Shown here piece by piece: positions 50,687 through 59,912 of a stretch of 64,000 nt of DNA. Origin of the DNA: Saprospirales bacterium (GTDB lineage Bacteria > Bacteroidota > Bacteroidia > Chitinophagales > Saprospiraceae); assembly GCA_016719895.1 (NCBI GenBank), contig JADJYG010000006.1:186001-250000 (forward strand), written 5' to 3'. Made by a program: the position numbers and the translations under genes. Numbering within the stretch: position 1 is the first letter of the stretch; every line of letters begins with the position of its first letter. Below the pieces are notes generated by a model, which was not told where the DNA came from, did no database searches, and saw only the letters and a list, made by a program, of their open reading frames with translations.

Positions 50687-52651
50687 CTACCAAACCACAA
50701 ATTCGGTCCGCCGGTTCCGTTGGCGGCCTTCCGGCGTGTCATTGGTATCGATCGGTTTCGTTTCACCGAAGCCTTTGAAGCGCAGCCGCTCGGCTGCAAT
50801 GCCATGCTGGATCAGGTACTCATACACCGCATGGGCGCGGTTTTCAGCGAGGGCCTGGTTGCTCGGTTCGTCGCCTATGTTATCAGTATGGCCGCTGATC
50901 TGGATGCGCAGGCTGGGCGTTTCGTTGAGCAGGGCGGTCAGGCGGTCAAGCTCGCTGGTCGATTGCGGCAGGAGCGCCGCCGAGCCGGTTTCGAAGAAGA
51001 CATTGCGCAGCACTACTGGCCGGGCCGGGGCCGGGCGGGCTGCTGCTTCATCGCCGGCAATGGGTTGTAGCGCGATGTCCAGTAAAAACGGCTGGTTGAA
51101 AGAAGCCGTTCCGATCAGGTTGAAGTTTTCAGAGTGAAACAGGTATTTTTCTTTCGAAACGTTTAGGGCATAGTCCCTGCCTGCCGGCAAGCACACCAGA
51201 AAAGAGCCGTCGGGCCGGGTGCGGGCCGATGCAAACGGCTGGCCGGCGCGCAGGTCGAGAAATTCGACCTGGGCCACCAGGGCATTCCCGGTGGAAGCAT
51301 CCGTTACCCGGGCTTTGACGTACGTTACGGGCGCGGGGCGCGCGTGCGGCGGCATCTCAAACTGATAGATATCGATATTCTCCCGGCCTTTGTCGCGGTG
51401 GGAGGCGAAATAGGCCGTTTTACCGTCCAGGCTCACGGTGAGCGTGCCTTCGGATGCCCGGGTATTCACCGGATAGCCGAGGTTTTGGGGCCTGCCCCAG
51501 GAGCCGTCGGGGTTGCGGCGTACGAAATACAGGTCTTTTTCCCCCATGCCGGGCAGGCCATCCGACGTGAAATACAAGGTTTGGCCGTCGGGGTGAACAA
51601 ACGGCGTTTGTTCATCGCTACGGCTGTTGATTTCGGGCCCGAGGTTGGCCGGGGTCGTCCAGCGCCCGCCGGGTAGCCGGCTGCAAAACCACAGGTCCCG
51701 GCCTCCCTGCCCACCGGGTCTCGTGCTGCTGAAAAACAGCATTTTACCGTCGGGGCTGATGCTCGGTTGGGCATCCCAGTCTTCTGAGTTGATGGTTTTG
51801 CTAAACGGCACCGGCTTGGCCCAGGCGCCGTCTTTCAGTTGGGACCAGTACAGGTCGCAGCTACCCTGCGAGCCGTCTTCGCGCCGGTCGCAGGCTGTAA
51901 ACACCAGCCAGGAGCCGTCGGCGCTGATCGCCTGGGCGCCTTCGTTTTGCGTCGTATTCACCCCATCGAGGTATACCGCTTTGCCCCAGCTGCCGTCGGG
52001 CTGCAGCGAGCTGGAGTAGAAATTTTCATCGTAGCCGTCGCGGCGGGTGAAGATCATCGTGCTGCCATCGGCGGTGAGGGCCGGCAGGTATTCGTCGGAC
52101 AGGGAATTGACGCCGTCGCCTACGGGCCTCGGGGCATACGGGACCGGGTTTTTGACGGCTTCCGCAGCAAACAGGCAGTTGTCGGCCAGGCGCTGTGCGC
52201 GGTACAGCAACTCGGGGTTTTTGACGCCGCTCTGCAAAAAATGATCGATGTGGGCGTGGGCTTCCATAAACTTATCCTGCCGCCACTCGGCCAGCGCGAG
52301 GTTGAACGGCACGGAGGGATGGAAACTGGGATGGAGCCGCAAGACCATCTCGAAACCGCGCTCGGCCTCGTCCCAATGGCCGTTGTCAAAATGCGCTTCG
52401 GCCCAGGCCAGCCGCGCTTCGATGAACAGGGAATCTGCCCGCAACGCCTGCTCGAAAGCCCGCAAGGCGCGGGCTGCGTCGTTTTGGCGCAAAAACCGGC
52501 TGCCGTCTTCATAGGCCTCGCGGGCGTTGGGAACCGTGGTTTGCAGGGTGTGGTATTGTTGCGAAAACAGCGTTTGGGAAAAAAAGAATAAACTAAAAAG
52601 CGGCAACAGGTTCCCGCCAACAGCGCCTTGGAAAGGAAGAAATGAAAACAT
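50687..52651 (-). CDS. PorE-like OmpA-family protein (TPR, PD40 propeller, CRD, OmpA)
   Basis: 654 residues with a signal peptide (about 1-30, ending LFSQ). Domains in order: TPR units (about 35-160), PD40/WD40-like beta-propeller (about 185-440; repeats such as PSISPDGKMLFFSSTRPGG and PFVHPDGQTLYFTSDGLPG), a carboxypeptidase-type regulatory domain (about 445-530) and a C-terminal OmpA peptidoglycan-binding domain (about 545-654; FFETGSAALLPQS, ISGHTDNIGDEPSN, RRTEFVVW). This is the architecture of PorE, a periplasmic T9SS component linking the machinery to peptidoglycan, but many Bacteroidota have paralogues. Unlike PorE there is no lipobox. PorX 1.7 kb away makes a T9SS link plausible. Confidence 0.85.
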   Translation of the reverse strand: MFSFLPFQGAVGGNLLPLFSLFFFSQTLFSQQYHTLQTTVPNAREAYEDGSRFLRQNDAARALRAFEQALRADSLFIEARLAWAEAHFDNGHWDEAERGFEMVLRLHPSFHPSVPFNLALAEWRQDKFMEAHAHIDHFLQSGVKNPELLYRAQRLADNCLFAAEAVKNPVPYAPRPVGDGVNSLSDEYLPALTADGSTMIFTRRDGYDENFYSSSLQPDGSWGKAVYLDGVNTTQNEGAQAISADGSWLVFTACDRREDGSQGSCDLYWSQLKDGAWAKPVPFSKTINSEDWDAQPSISPDGKMLFFSSTRPGGQGGRDLWFCSRLPGGRWTTPANLGPEINSRSDEQTPFVHPDGQTLYFTSDGLPGMGEKDLYFVRRNPDGSWGRPQNLGYPVNTRASEGTLTVSLDGKTAYFASHRDKGRENIDIYQFEMPPHARPAPVTYVKARVTDASTGNALVAQVEFLDLRAGQPFASARTRPDGSFLVCLPAGRDYALNVSKEKYLFHSENFNLIGTASFNQPFLLDIALQPIAGDEAAARPAPARPVVLRNVFFETGSAALLPQSTSELDRLTALLNETPSLRIQISGHTDNIGDEPSNQALAENRAHAVYEYLIQHGIAAERLRFKGFGETKPIDTNDTPEGRQRNRRTEFVVW

Positions 52652-52780
52652 GATTCGAGCGATAATTTTTGGGAAGAGAACGCCAAAGTCGCGCTTGTGT
52701 TATACAGGCAGACAACCAAAGCCCGTCCAGCGGCGACATATGAAGAACAATCTGAAATTATGCGCCAAAATATTCCCGCT

Positions 52781-53464
52781 ATGCGCCCGCCATTCCTGCT
52801 TTGCATCGCTTTGCTCTGCTGTTCCTGCACTCCTGTCCTGGCCCAGATAACCGTCGGAATTGCCGGCGGCGCCAACCTGAGTTTCCGGCAGTGGAAGATT
52901 TCGTCCCTCTATCCGCCTGTCGACGTGGAATATACACCCGGAATTGCTTCCCAGGCCATGCTTCTGGCCGAATGGCGGGGAAGCCCTGCGATTGCCCTGC
53001 GTGCCGAGGCCGGCTTCCAGATCTGGCGCAGCAGTGACGAAATGGAAGTACAGGTGATTTCCGGCAGCATTTACCGCGGTACGGTGAAAGACGATCTCGA
53101 AACCTGGTGCGCCGCAACGCTGATCAAATTGACGCCGTTCAAAAACCGAAGATTGTACGCGCTTACCGGGCCGTCGGTAGCGGCTGTTACCCTCAACCGC
53201 CTGCGCTTCAAAGATGACCTGCCCCAGGCTTTTGGGGTGGGACAAATTACCCGGAAACCGGGCGAGCGCAGCATCAGGACCACCCAATATTTTATCAACA
53301 TCGGCGCCGGTGTGGCGTTGCCCCTTGAAAAACGCCTGCATTGGCTCTTGGAGATGCGTTATCAGTACGGCCTCAGCAACCTGAGTACCGCTTCTACTGT
53401 GGACGCCCGGATCAGCGCCGTCTCTTTGAACATCGGATTAGTTTATGCCTTCTCGCCTCCATAA
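52781..53464 (+). CDS. outer membrane beta-barrel protein (PorT-like fold)
   Basis: 227 residues from ATG 52781 (MRPPFLLCIALLCC, signal peptide ending VLAQ); 52760 is an alternative start. The mature part ITVGIAGGANLSF, LRAEAGFQIWRS, ALTGPSVAAVTLN, YFINIGAGVALPLEKRLHWLLEMRYQYGLSN and VSLNIGLVYAF shows the amphipathic strand pattern of an eight-stranded barrel (outer membrane protein beta-barrel domain). It is divergent from the PorE-like gene by about 130 bases. Function unknown; small barrels of this type include PorT, but the similarity is only at fold level. Confidence 0.75.
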   Translation: MRPPFLLCIALLCCSCTPVLAQITVGIAGGANLSFRQWKISSLYPPVDVEYTPGIASQAMLLAEWRGSPAIALRAEAGFQIWRSSDEMEVQVISGSIYRGTVKDDLETWCAATLIKLTPFKNRRLYALTGPSVAAVTLNRLRFKDDLPQAFGVGQITRKPGERSIRTTQYFINIGAGVALPLEKRLHWLLEMRYQYGLSNLSTASTVDARISAVSLNIGLVYAFSPP

Positions 53465-53495
53465 GCCAGCCAGCACCGCCAACGGGCTACGCTGG

Positions 53496-54935
53496 TCAAT
53501 AGCCGGCAAACGCCAGCAGTTTTGCATCTTCCCAAAGCCCGGCCATCAGTTGAACCCCCACGGGAAGCCCGTTTTCCGGGTGTTTACCGGCCGGTATGGC
53601 CAATGCTGGCACGCCGGCCAGGTTGGCTTGTACCGTAAAGATATCCGCCAGGTACATCGCCACGGGATCGTCCGATTTTTCACCCAGGCGCCAGGCGACG
53701 CCGGGCGTCGCTGGCATCAGGATAAAGTCGCAATTATCCAGTATAGCCAGGGTATGCTGCTGGATCAGGCGGCGCACCTGTTGAGCTTTGATGTAATAGG
53801 CATCATAATACCCGCTGCTCAGCACGAAAGTACCGAGCAGGATGCGCCGTTTTACCTCATCGCTGAAGCCTTCGGTACGCGACAGCCGGTAGGTTTCCTC
53901 CAGGTTGCGGGCATTGGGCGAGCGGTAGCCGTACCGGATACCGTCGTACCGCGCCAGATTGCTGGAGGCCTCCGCCGTGGTGAGCACGTAGTAGGTAGGG
54001 ACGAGGTAATCAAACATTGTGCCCGCGCCCATGCGGGGCATCTCCACCGGAACGAGTTCATGGCCGGCTGCTTGGAGCGCTGCCTGGTAGTCTTGCACCA
54101 CTGTGCGCACCCCAGCATCCAGGCCGGAGTGGTCCAGCATTTCCGGAAACCAGGCGATACGCGCCGGGCGCTGTAGCGGACCGGGATATTGCCAAGGGGT
54201 GCGGCCGGCGGTGCTGTCATACGCGTCGGGGCCCGCGCATACTGCCATAAATCGCTCAATGTCGGCGGGATTATGCGCTAAAAAACCGATCTGGTCAAAC
54301 GAAGAGCCATAGGCAACCAGGCCATGCCTGGAAATCCGGCCATACGTGGGCTTGAACCCCCAAAGCCCGCAAAACGCCGCGGGTTGCCGCACGGAGCCGC
54401 CCGTATCGCTACCCATCGCCACCAGGCAGGTGCCGGTTTGAAGGGCCACTGCCGCGCCGCCCGAGGAGCCTCCGGGCACCCGTTCGGGATCGGCGGCGTT
54501 GCGCACCGGGCCGTATACCGAGTTTTCGTTGGACGAGCCCATGCCGAACTGGTCGCAGTTGGTCCGGCCGATCAGGATGGCGTCTGCCGCTGCAATGCGT
54601 TCCACGGCTGTGGCGGAAAAAAGCGAAGAAAAGCCGGCCAGGATATTTGATCCCGCAGAGACCTGGTGGCCGGCGTAGCAAATATTGTCTTTCAAGCTGA
54701 CCACGGCGCCGAAAAGTTTGCCCAGTGCCAGCCCGGTCCCGCCCCGGAATTCGCGGATGCGGGCATCCTGTTTGTCGGCCTGCTCCAGGGCTTCCGCCGG
54801 CCATACTTCTACATAGGCATTCAGGCGCCGTGTGCGTTCGATTTGGACCAAACAGGCTTCCACCACGCTGCGGCAGCTGGTTTCGCCGGAAAGCAAGGCG
54901 GCTTGCAGAGCAGAAAGCGATCGGTATGCAGGCAT
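53496..54935 (-). CDS. gatA: Asp-tRNA(Asn)/Glu-tRNA(Gln) amidotransferase subunit A
   Basis: 479 residues of the amidase signature family. The Ser-cis-Ser-Lys triad is readable as Lys82 in VVSLKDNICYAG, Ser157 in VPGGSSGGAA and Ser181 in SDTGGSVRQPA, each offset by three from the S. aureus numbering I recall. Other GatA features: GRTNCDQFGMGSSNENS and KRRILLGTFVLSSGYYDAYY. It supplies ammonia from glutamine to GatB for correcting Glu-tRNA(Gln) and Asp-tRNA(Asn). gatB and gatC are not in the window, which is usual for dispersed gat genes. Complete length. Confidence 0.95.
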   Translation of the reverse strand: MPAYRSLSALQAALLSGETSCRSVVEACLVQIERTRRLNAYVEVWPAEALEQADKQDARIREFRGGTGLALGKLFGAVVSLKDNICYAGHQVSAGSNILAGFSSLFSATAVERIAAADAILIGRTNCDQFGMGSSNENSVYGPVRNAADPERVPGGSSGGAAVALQTGTCLVAMGSDTGGSVRQPAAFCGLWGFKPTYGRISRHGLVAYGSSFDQIGFLAHNPADIERFMAVCAGPDAYDSTAGRTPWQYPGPLQRPARIAWFPEMLDHSGLDAGVRTVVQDYQAALQAAGHELVPVEMPRMGAGTMFDYLVPTYYVLTTAEASSNLARYDGIRYGYRSPNARNLEETYRLSRTEGFSDEVKRRILLGTFVLSSGYYDAYYIKAQQVRRLIQQHTLAILDNCDFILMPATPGVAWRLGEKSDDPVAMYLADIFTVQANLAGVPALAIPAGKHPENGLPVGVQLMAGLWEDAKLLAFAGY

Positions 54936-55095
54936 AATTCAAAACCGGCTGGCAAAAGTTGGACTGGGGGAACCCAGCACAAAGAAAAGGCGAATGTCCG
55001 GTTATTACCTGCAGGCGGTGTATTTTGATTGCGGCGCAAGCGTCAAAATCCCGTACTTTCGCCCGGCCTGACAGGTTAAAAAATCGTTTCAGTTT

Positions 55096-56325
55096 ATGCC
55101 AAAAATATCCTTGATCGCCTGGCTCCTCGGAATGTGCGCCTTCGTTGCAACGGCACAACCCGGCGATATACCCGGCGCACAGCCCGGAAAATGTTATGCC
55201 AAGTGCCTGGTTTATGATAAATACGAAACCGTAACCGAACAGGTGATGTCGAGACCTGCCTCGGAGGAGACGACCGTAGTGCCGGCAAAAATTGTCAGCG
55301 GAACGGGCTACTACGTCGCCAGGGAAAGCCACATTCGCCTGGTAGCGGAGCAGGCACAGTTCGAAACAGTGGAAGAAAATATCCTTATGGCGCCGGCCGG
55401 ATACGCGCTTGATCCGGCAGCATACGATTCCGTGCTGGAAACTATCCTGATCCAACCGGCTACCAAGTATTACACCGTAGCGGATGCCCAATTCGAAACC
55501 GTTCAGCACCCGGTGGAGATCGAACCGGCATATATGCAAATCGAGGTGTTGCCCCAACAATACGGAACCGTTCTGGAATACGTACCGGTGCGGCCGGCCG
55601 GTACGAAATGGATCCGCAAAAAAACGGACCGCGATTGCCTGGGAGCCGATCCCGACGATTGTTTTGTGTGGTGTATGGTGGAGCTGCCGGCACAATTTCA
55701 GCCGGTGTACAAACAAATACTCCTGGGCTGCGACGGCAAAGGATCGACCGATTGTGCGCGCTACCAGCCGGTAGCCGCCAAAACAACGCCGATGCCCGTT
55801 CAAAAAGTAAAAACACCGGCAACCTATAAAGAGCTGATTGCCCCTGCCGAACGCCAAACCGTGGTAAAATGGGTCCTCCGCCCAGGCGCCACCGCCCCTG
55901 CAGCCGATGGGCCAGGCTCTTTTGTGACGGTATCCAAAAAAATACTAAAACGCCCCGCCCAGCTGCGCGAAGAAATCGTGCCGGCCGAGTATAAAACTAT
56001 TGTCCGCAAAATCCTGGAAGCGCCCGCAAGCCTGAAAACCGGACAACTGCCGGCCGAATTCGTCACCGTCACCAAGCGCCAGCTGGTGCGCAAAGGCGGC
56101 TTTTCGGAATGGCGGGAAATCATTTGCGGCGAAAAAATGACCGGTTATACCGTGCGGCAGATCCAGGAAGCCCTGAAAGCCCTGGGCTACTACCGGGGCG
56201 CCCTCGACGGCGCCCTGAATGCCGCCACCAAATCGGCCATTACCCAGTTTCAGCGCGAACGCGAGTTGCCTGCCGATGGAAATGTAGATTTTGAAACACT
56301 GAAAGCCCTCGGCATAGGGTATTAA
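55096..56325 (+). CDS. exported repeat protein with C-terminal peptidoglycan-binding domain
   Basis: 409 residues. Signal peptide (about 1-21, ending VATAQ), then a Cys-containing start (GKCYAKCLVYDKYETVTEQV), about eight loosely repeated units of about 25-30 residues of the type x-P-A-x-Y-x-T-V-x-x-x-V/I-L-x-x-P-A (for example VPAEYKTIVRKILEAPAS and LPAEFVTVTKRQL), a cysteine insert (DRDCLGADPDDCFVWC) and a C-terminal PG_binding_1 domain (about 350-409, YTVRQIQEALKALGYYRGALDG). Very similar repeat modules are known in Bacteroidota fused to OmpA domains; here a different peptidoglycan anchor is used. It probably spans the periplasm. The repeat function is unknown. Confidence 0.8.
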   Translation: MPKISLIAWLLGMCAFVATAQPGDIPGAQPGKCYAKCLVYDKYETVTEQVMSRPASEETTVVPAKIVSGTGYYVARESHIRLVAEQAQFETVEENILMAPAGYALDPAAYDSVLETILIQPATKYYTVADAQFETVQHPVEIEPAYMQIEVLPQQYGTVLEYVPVRPAGTKWIRKKTDRDCLGADPDDCFVWCMVELPAQFQPVYKQILLGCDGKGSTDCARYQPVAAKTTPMPVQKVKTPATYKELIAPAERQTVVKWVLRPGATAPAADGPGSFVTVSKKILKRPAQLREEIVPAEYKTIVRKILEAPASLKTGQLPAEFVTVTKRQLVRKGGFSEWREIICGEKMTGYTVRQIQEALKALGYYRGALDGALNAATKSAITQFQRERELPADGNVDFETLKALGIGY

Positions 56326-56445
56326 ACGCGTGTTTTGTTTTTGTTAAATACCCCTGACGATAGGGCAGGTATGCCGGCCATTTTGAAAAATTTGCACGGT
56401 TTTTGTTAAAGGGCAGGTTGTATACGGCACATTTTAACGCCCTGC

Positions 56446-56476
56446 TTTGATATAGTTTCTTCTTATTATATATTTG
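56446..56476 (+). promoter_or_regulatory. promoter of the 56530 gene
   Basis: TTTG (56446-56449) is followed after 19 bases by TATATTTG (56469-56476), a full match to the Bacteroidota consensus. The ATG lies 53 bases downstream in an AT-rich leader. Confidence 0.7.
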
Positions 56477-56529
56477 TATTCTGTTCTTAAATATATTAGG
56501 AGTATAAAACTGCATTCCAGACGACAAAC

Positions 56530-56838
56530 ATGGATACTGGCCTAACGCAATACATGGTGGTTTTCACCTTGCCGCAACCCCTTACCGAAGAATTTATCAG
56601 CCGGATTCCCCAACAACGGCAGGCCGTGAACCGGCTGCTCCACGAAGGGAAAATCCTCAACTACGCGCTTTCCCTCGAGAGTTCCAAACTGTGGGCAGTC
56701 TTCTCCGCTCATTCCGAAGCCGAACTGATGGAACTCGTCTCATCGCTGCCCCTCACTGATTATATGAAGGTACATATCAGCGAACTGACATTTTTTCATT
56801 CCGCCAATGCGTTCGCACCGGCATTTTCTGTGAATTGA
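56530..56838 (+). CDS. muconolactone isomerase-like small protein
   Basis: 102 residues with the ferredoxin-like dimeric alpha/beta barrel layout of the muconolactone delta-isomerase/YciI group: QYMVVFTLPQPLTEEFISRIPQQR, then KILNYALSLESSKLWAVFSAHSEAELMELVSSLPL and YMKVHISELTFFHS. The last segment, a beta-strand with F/Y-H, is typical. Catalysis is unproven; no aromatic degradation genes adjoin. It is a free-standing gene with its own strong promoter. Confidence 0.7.
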   Translation: MDTGLTQYMVVFTLPQPLTEEFISRIPQQRQAVNRLLHEGKILNYALSLESSKLWAVFSAHSEAELMELVSSLPLTDYMKVHISELTFFHSANAFAPAFSVN

Positions 56839-56921
56839 GGCCGTAAAGCCGCGGCGGCTATGCCAAATTTTCGGGTTCTCTGAAATAAATTTATCTCTAC
56901 TTTTGGCCATATTCCAACCAT

Positions 56922-58431
56922 ATGGCTAAATCGAAACCTGTCCGGCAGAAAAAAACCGCGGCACAGCCGCCCTCCCCCGGCCGCCCCCGATTTTCGTTTT
57001 CCGCATTATTCCGGACTTTGGGCGCATCGATACGGCAACCACATGTCTGGGGCGTCGCACTGCTTTCCCTGCTGGCCTGGTTTCTGGTCGTCTATGCCTA
57101 CCCCTTCCCGGCTATCATGAGCGACTCGGGCGACTATGTGCTCCGGGCGCAAAAACAGATGCCCGGCGTGTTTCGCCCCTTCGGGTACTCCTGGTTCCTG
57201 ATGAAACTGCATACCGTCGTCCAGTCGGCGCGCGGGCTTTCGCTTACGCAGTTGCTGTTGCACATTGGCGCGCTGATCTACTTTTTGCAAGCCATCCGGC
57301 ATTGTTTTCAGCCCGTTTCCCGGGCGCTTAACTGGTTGTTGACCGCCTTTCTGGCGCTGAGCCCCCTGCATATTTACATGGCTAATTCGATCTTGAGCGA
57401 CTCTTTGTTCGCCTCGATCTCCCTCTGCTGGATCGCATCGGGCATGTTCCTGCTGAAGCGGTTCCATTGGCTCACTTTTTTGTTCCATTTGCTGGCGCTG
57501 TTTCTGGCCATGAAAGTGCGCTACACGGGCATCATCTACCCGGCCATTTCCGTGCTGATCGCCGTGCTCGGCAGCGATGCCATCTGGAAAAAACTGGCCC
57601 TGGCCATAATTCCGTGCGTTTTGTCGGTAGTTTTTTATACGACCACCCGCCAGTTCATGTACAAATCTTTCGGCGTAAAAACTTTCTCGGGGTTTGCAGG
57701 CTGGCAAATGGCCAACAATGCCCTGCACACCTTCCCGTACTTCGAACTCAAGCCGGAAATATTCGGGGGGGGGCCTGTACGAATTTGTCCGCCTTTTCAG
57801 CGATACGATATATCCCGCTCCCGGCGTCACAACGACGGGTTTCATGTGGGAAAACAAAAAGCCGCTCAAACAATACTTCTCCCAGACCATTGCCGCCGAA
57901 AAACCCAGCTGGGCCTACGGCAACCGCTGGCTCTACGCCGGCCTGCGCTACGAGGATTTCGGCAATTATTTCATCCGGAAATATCCGGCGCTCTTTGCCC
58001 GGCATTTTGTGCTGCCCAACCTGAAAGACCTGGCCTACCCGCCGCCGGGTTTTTTAAAAAACTATCCGGAAATCAAACAGGGAAAAGAAACCTGCGAGTG
58101 GTTCGATTTACCCAAAGAGACCGTTCCGAAAGCCCGGTTTCCGCTCTATGAAAAATACGTAAATCCCTGGCTCGACGTCTTCTGCGGCGCCTGGAACGCC
58201 TCCAACCTGCTGCTCGTGCTGGCGGCCCTGTTTTTCCGGCGCCGTTTCCGCCCCGAACCGCTGCAATGGCGCGCGCTGCTGGTCTGGATCGCTTTCATCG
58301 GCCTCTTTGCCGTATTCAGCGCATACGCCAGTACGGTTGAAATCCGCTACCTTGCCCCGGTGTACTTCGTGCAGGTGGCGCTGACCATCGTTCTGGCCGG
58401 CCGTTTATTAACAAAACCCAAAACAGTCTGA
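56922..58431 (+). CDS. GT-C/GT39-like membrane glycosyltransferase, broken in a G9 tract
   Basis: The first frame (from 56922, MAKSKPVRQKKTAAQ) gives a basic cytoplasmic tail, about nine helices and the acidic loop FPAIMSDSGDYVLRAQ followed by FRPFGYSWFL, typical of GT-C enzymes. At nine Gs (57765-57773) the frame changes; with eight Gs, ELKPEIFGGG continues directly into LYEFVRLFSDTIYP and the rest (RWLYAGLRYEDFGNYFIRKYP, EIRYLAPVYFVQVALTIVLAG) to the stop at 58431. About 503 codons after repair. Either a one-base sequencing insertion or a phase-variable switch. It is predicted to be an inner-membrane sugar transferase using a polyprenyl carrier. Confidence 0.75.
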
Positions 58432-58487
58432 CACAGGGCCTTCAGCGACGATCAACGCTTACACAACCAGATAAAATGACAGCAATC

Positions 58488-59540
58488 ATGAAAATCGTTC
58501 TGCCATACTTGCCGGCCCTGGCGCTATGCCTGTTTCCCTTCGCCGGGGCGCCGGCGCAGAGCGCACAATGGGACAATATTTTCGGCTATTTGCAAACATT
58601 TGACCCCCTGGACGTGGTCATTGAAGCCGATTTGAAAGCACTGAAGGAAGACCGTCAGGGAGAAGAATGGCAAAGCGCCGTATTCCGGATCATGCAAGGC
58701 GATTCGGTGGCGTACGAACAACAGGTTCAAATTGCCGCGCGCGGCAATATGCGCCGGAAAACCTGCGACTTTCCACCGGTCAAGATCCGTTTTTACCAGG
58801 ACGCTCCCGCCGATGACAGCCTGGCCGATATTAACCAATTGAAGCTCGTGGTCAGCTGCCGGGACCGGAAGGAAGACGATCAGCTCGTATTAATGGAAAA
58901 CCTGGCATACCGGCTCTATAACCTGATTACTGAGGAGAGTTTCCGCGTTAAATCTGCTACGATCGTGTTTAAGACACCCGACCGTGAAAAAGCTTACCAG
59001 GAAAGTATGGCCTTTTTTATCGAAAGTGAAAAAGAAATGGCAACCCGGCTCGGCGGACGCCCCTTAAAACCCCGGATCATCAGCCCTAAGATCATGGATT
59101 CGCTCGCTTTTACCCGCATGAGCGTATTCCAGTACATGATCGGAAATACCGACTGGGGCGTTTACACCCGGCACAACGTAAAAGTGGTTGGCTTTCAAAC
59201 GGGCCGCAGGCCGCTGGTCGTACCCTATGATTTTGATTACTCCGGGCTGGTGGATGCCGACTACGCCATCCCCTCCCCGGATATTCCAATCCAGGGCGTG
59301 CGCGAACGCTACTACCTGGGCATGTGTTACAGTGCACAACTGCACGAGCAGGTGTTTGCCGAATTTTTAAGCCGGAAACACGAGATGTTAAATGTCTGCC
59401 AGCGGTTCTCCGGATTGTCTTATGCCGGGCGGCAGGATGCCCGTGCGTACATCAACAGTTTTTTTTCCATCCTGGAAAATCCCAAAAAAGCCACCAAAGA
59501 AATTGTGGAACATTGCAATTACCGGCTTAAGAAAAATTAA
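58488..59540 (+). CDS. exported CotH-like protein (atypical kinase fold)
   Basis: 350 residues from ATG 58488 (MKIVLPYLPALALCLF, signal peptide ending APAQ); 58476 is an alternative. Regions resembling CotH/spore-coat kinases: IAARGNMRRKTCDFPPVKI (the R-G-N-x-R and K-x-P/I-x-I/L-x-F segment), VLMENLAYRLYNLITEESFRVK and the catalytic-loop-like YMIGNTDWGVYTRHNVKVV followed by PLVVPYDFDYSGLVD (D-W-x...N and D-F-D). In CotH these bind ATP-Mg for phosphorylation of secreted proteins. Kinase activity here is inference. Neighbours are a glycosyltransferase-like gene and a small unknown gene in the same direction. Confidence 0.65.
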   Translation: MKIVLPYLPALALCLFPFAGAPAQSAQWDNIFGYLQTFDPLDVVIEADLKALKEDRQGEEWQSAVFRIMQGDSVAYEQQVQIAARGNMRRKTCDFPPVKIRFYQDAPADDSLADINQLKLVVSCRDRKEDDQLVLMENLAYRLYNLITEESFRVKSATIVFKTPDREKAYQESMAFFIESEKEMATRLGGRPLKPRIISPKIMDSLAFTRMSVFQYMIGNTDWGVYTRHNVKVVGFQTGRRPLVVPYDFDYSGLVDADYAIPSPDIPIQGVRERYYLGMCYSAQLHEQVFAEFLSRKHEMLNVCQRFSGLSYAGRQDARAYINSFFSILENPKKATKEIVEHCNYRLKKN

Positions 59541-59558
59541 ATACGACACCGCGCAACT

Positions 59559-59909
59559 ATGGAGGATTGGCAACTTGATTTTGAATGGCTGCGCGTACAG
59601 CACCAGGTGAAGGATTCTATGCGGCGCGATACCCTTCCCGATCTGAATACCGTGCTGTTTCTGATCGGTATCCAGGAGTTGGGGCGCTGGAAAAAAAGTT
59701 TTTCCAAAGAAGAAAAACAAGACCTGATGCACGTGGCCGTGTGCCGGCTGCTGAGTTATGACGGCTACTATGAATTTGCCGGCCGCGACGAAGACGGCTG
59801 GCCCCACTACCGCCAGCTGCGTGAATTGCCGGCGCAACCAGTAACGGAGCAGGAAAGAATGCTGAAAACCTACGCCGTGCGGTATTTCGACGAAATGGAA
59901 ACGGAATAA
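59559..59909 (+). CDS. conserved hypothetical protein
   Basis: 116 residues, soluble and acidic, no signal peptide: MEDWQLDFEWLRVQHQVKDS, then DLNTVLFLIGIQELGRWKKSFSKEEKQDLMHVAVCRLLS and a C-terminal YYEFAGRDEDGWPHYR region. The compact mixed helical sequence looks like a real domain and has no overlap with another gene. It starts 18 bases after the CotH-like gene and precedes the cyclophilin gene by 30-40 bases, so it is probably co-transcribed with both. I do not recognise a function. Confidence 0.75.
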   Translation: MEDWQLDFEWLRVQHQVKDSMRRDTLPDLNTVLFLIGIQELGRWKKSFSKEEKQDLMHVAVCRLLSYDGYYEFAGRDEDGWPHYRQLRELPAQPVTEQERMLKTYAVRYFDEMETE

Positions 59910-59912
59910 TTA

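Noticed and set aside
54409..55857. 482-codon minus-strand ORF overlapping gatA and the repeat protein
   Set aside because: It conflicts with two well-supported genes and shows no domain.
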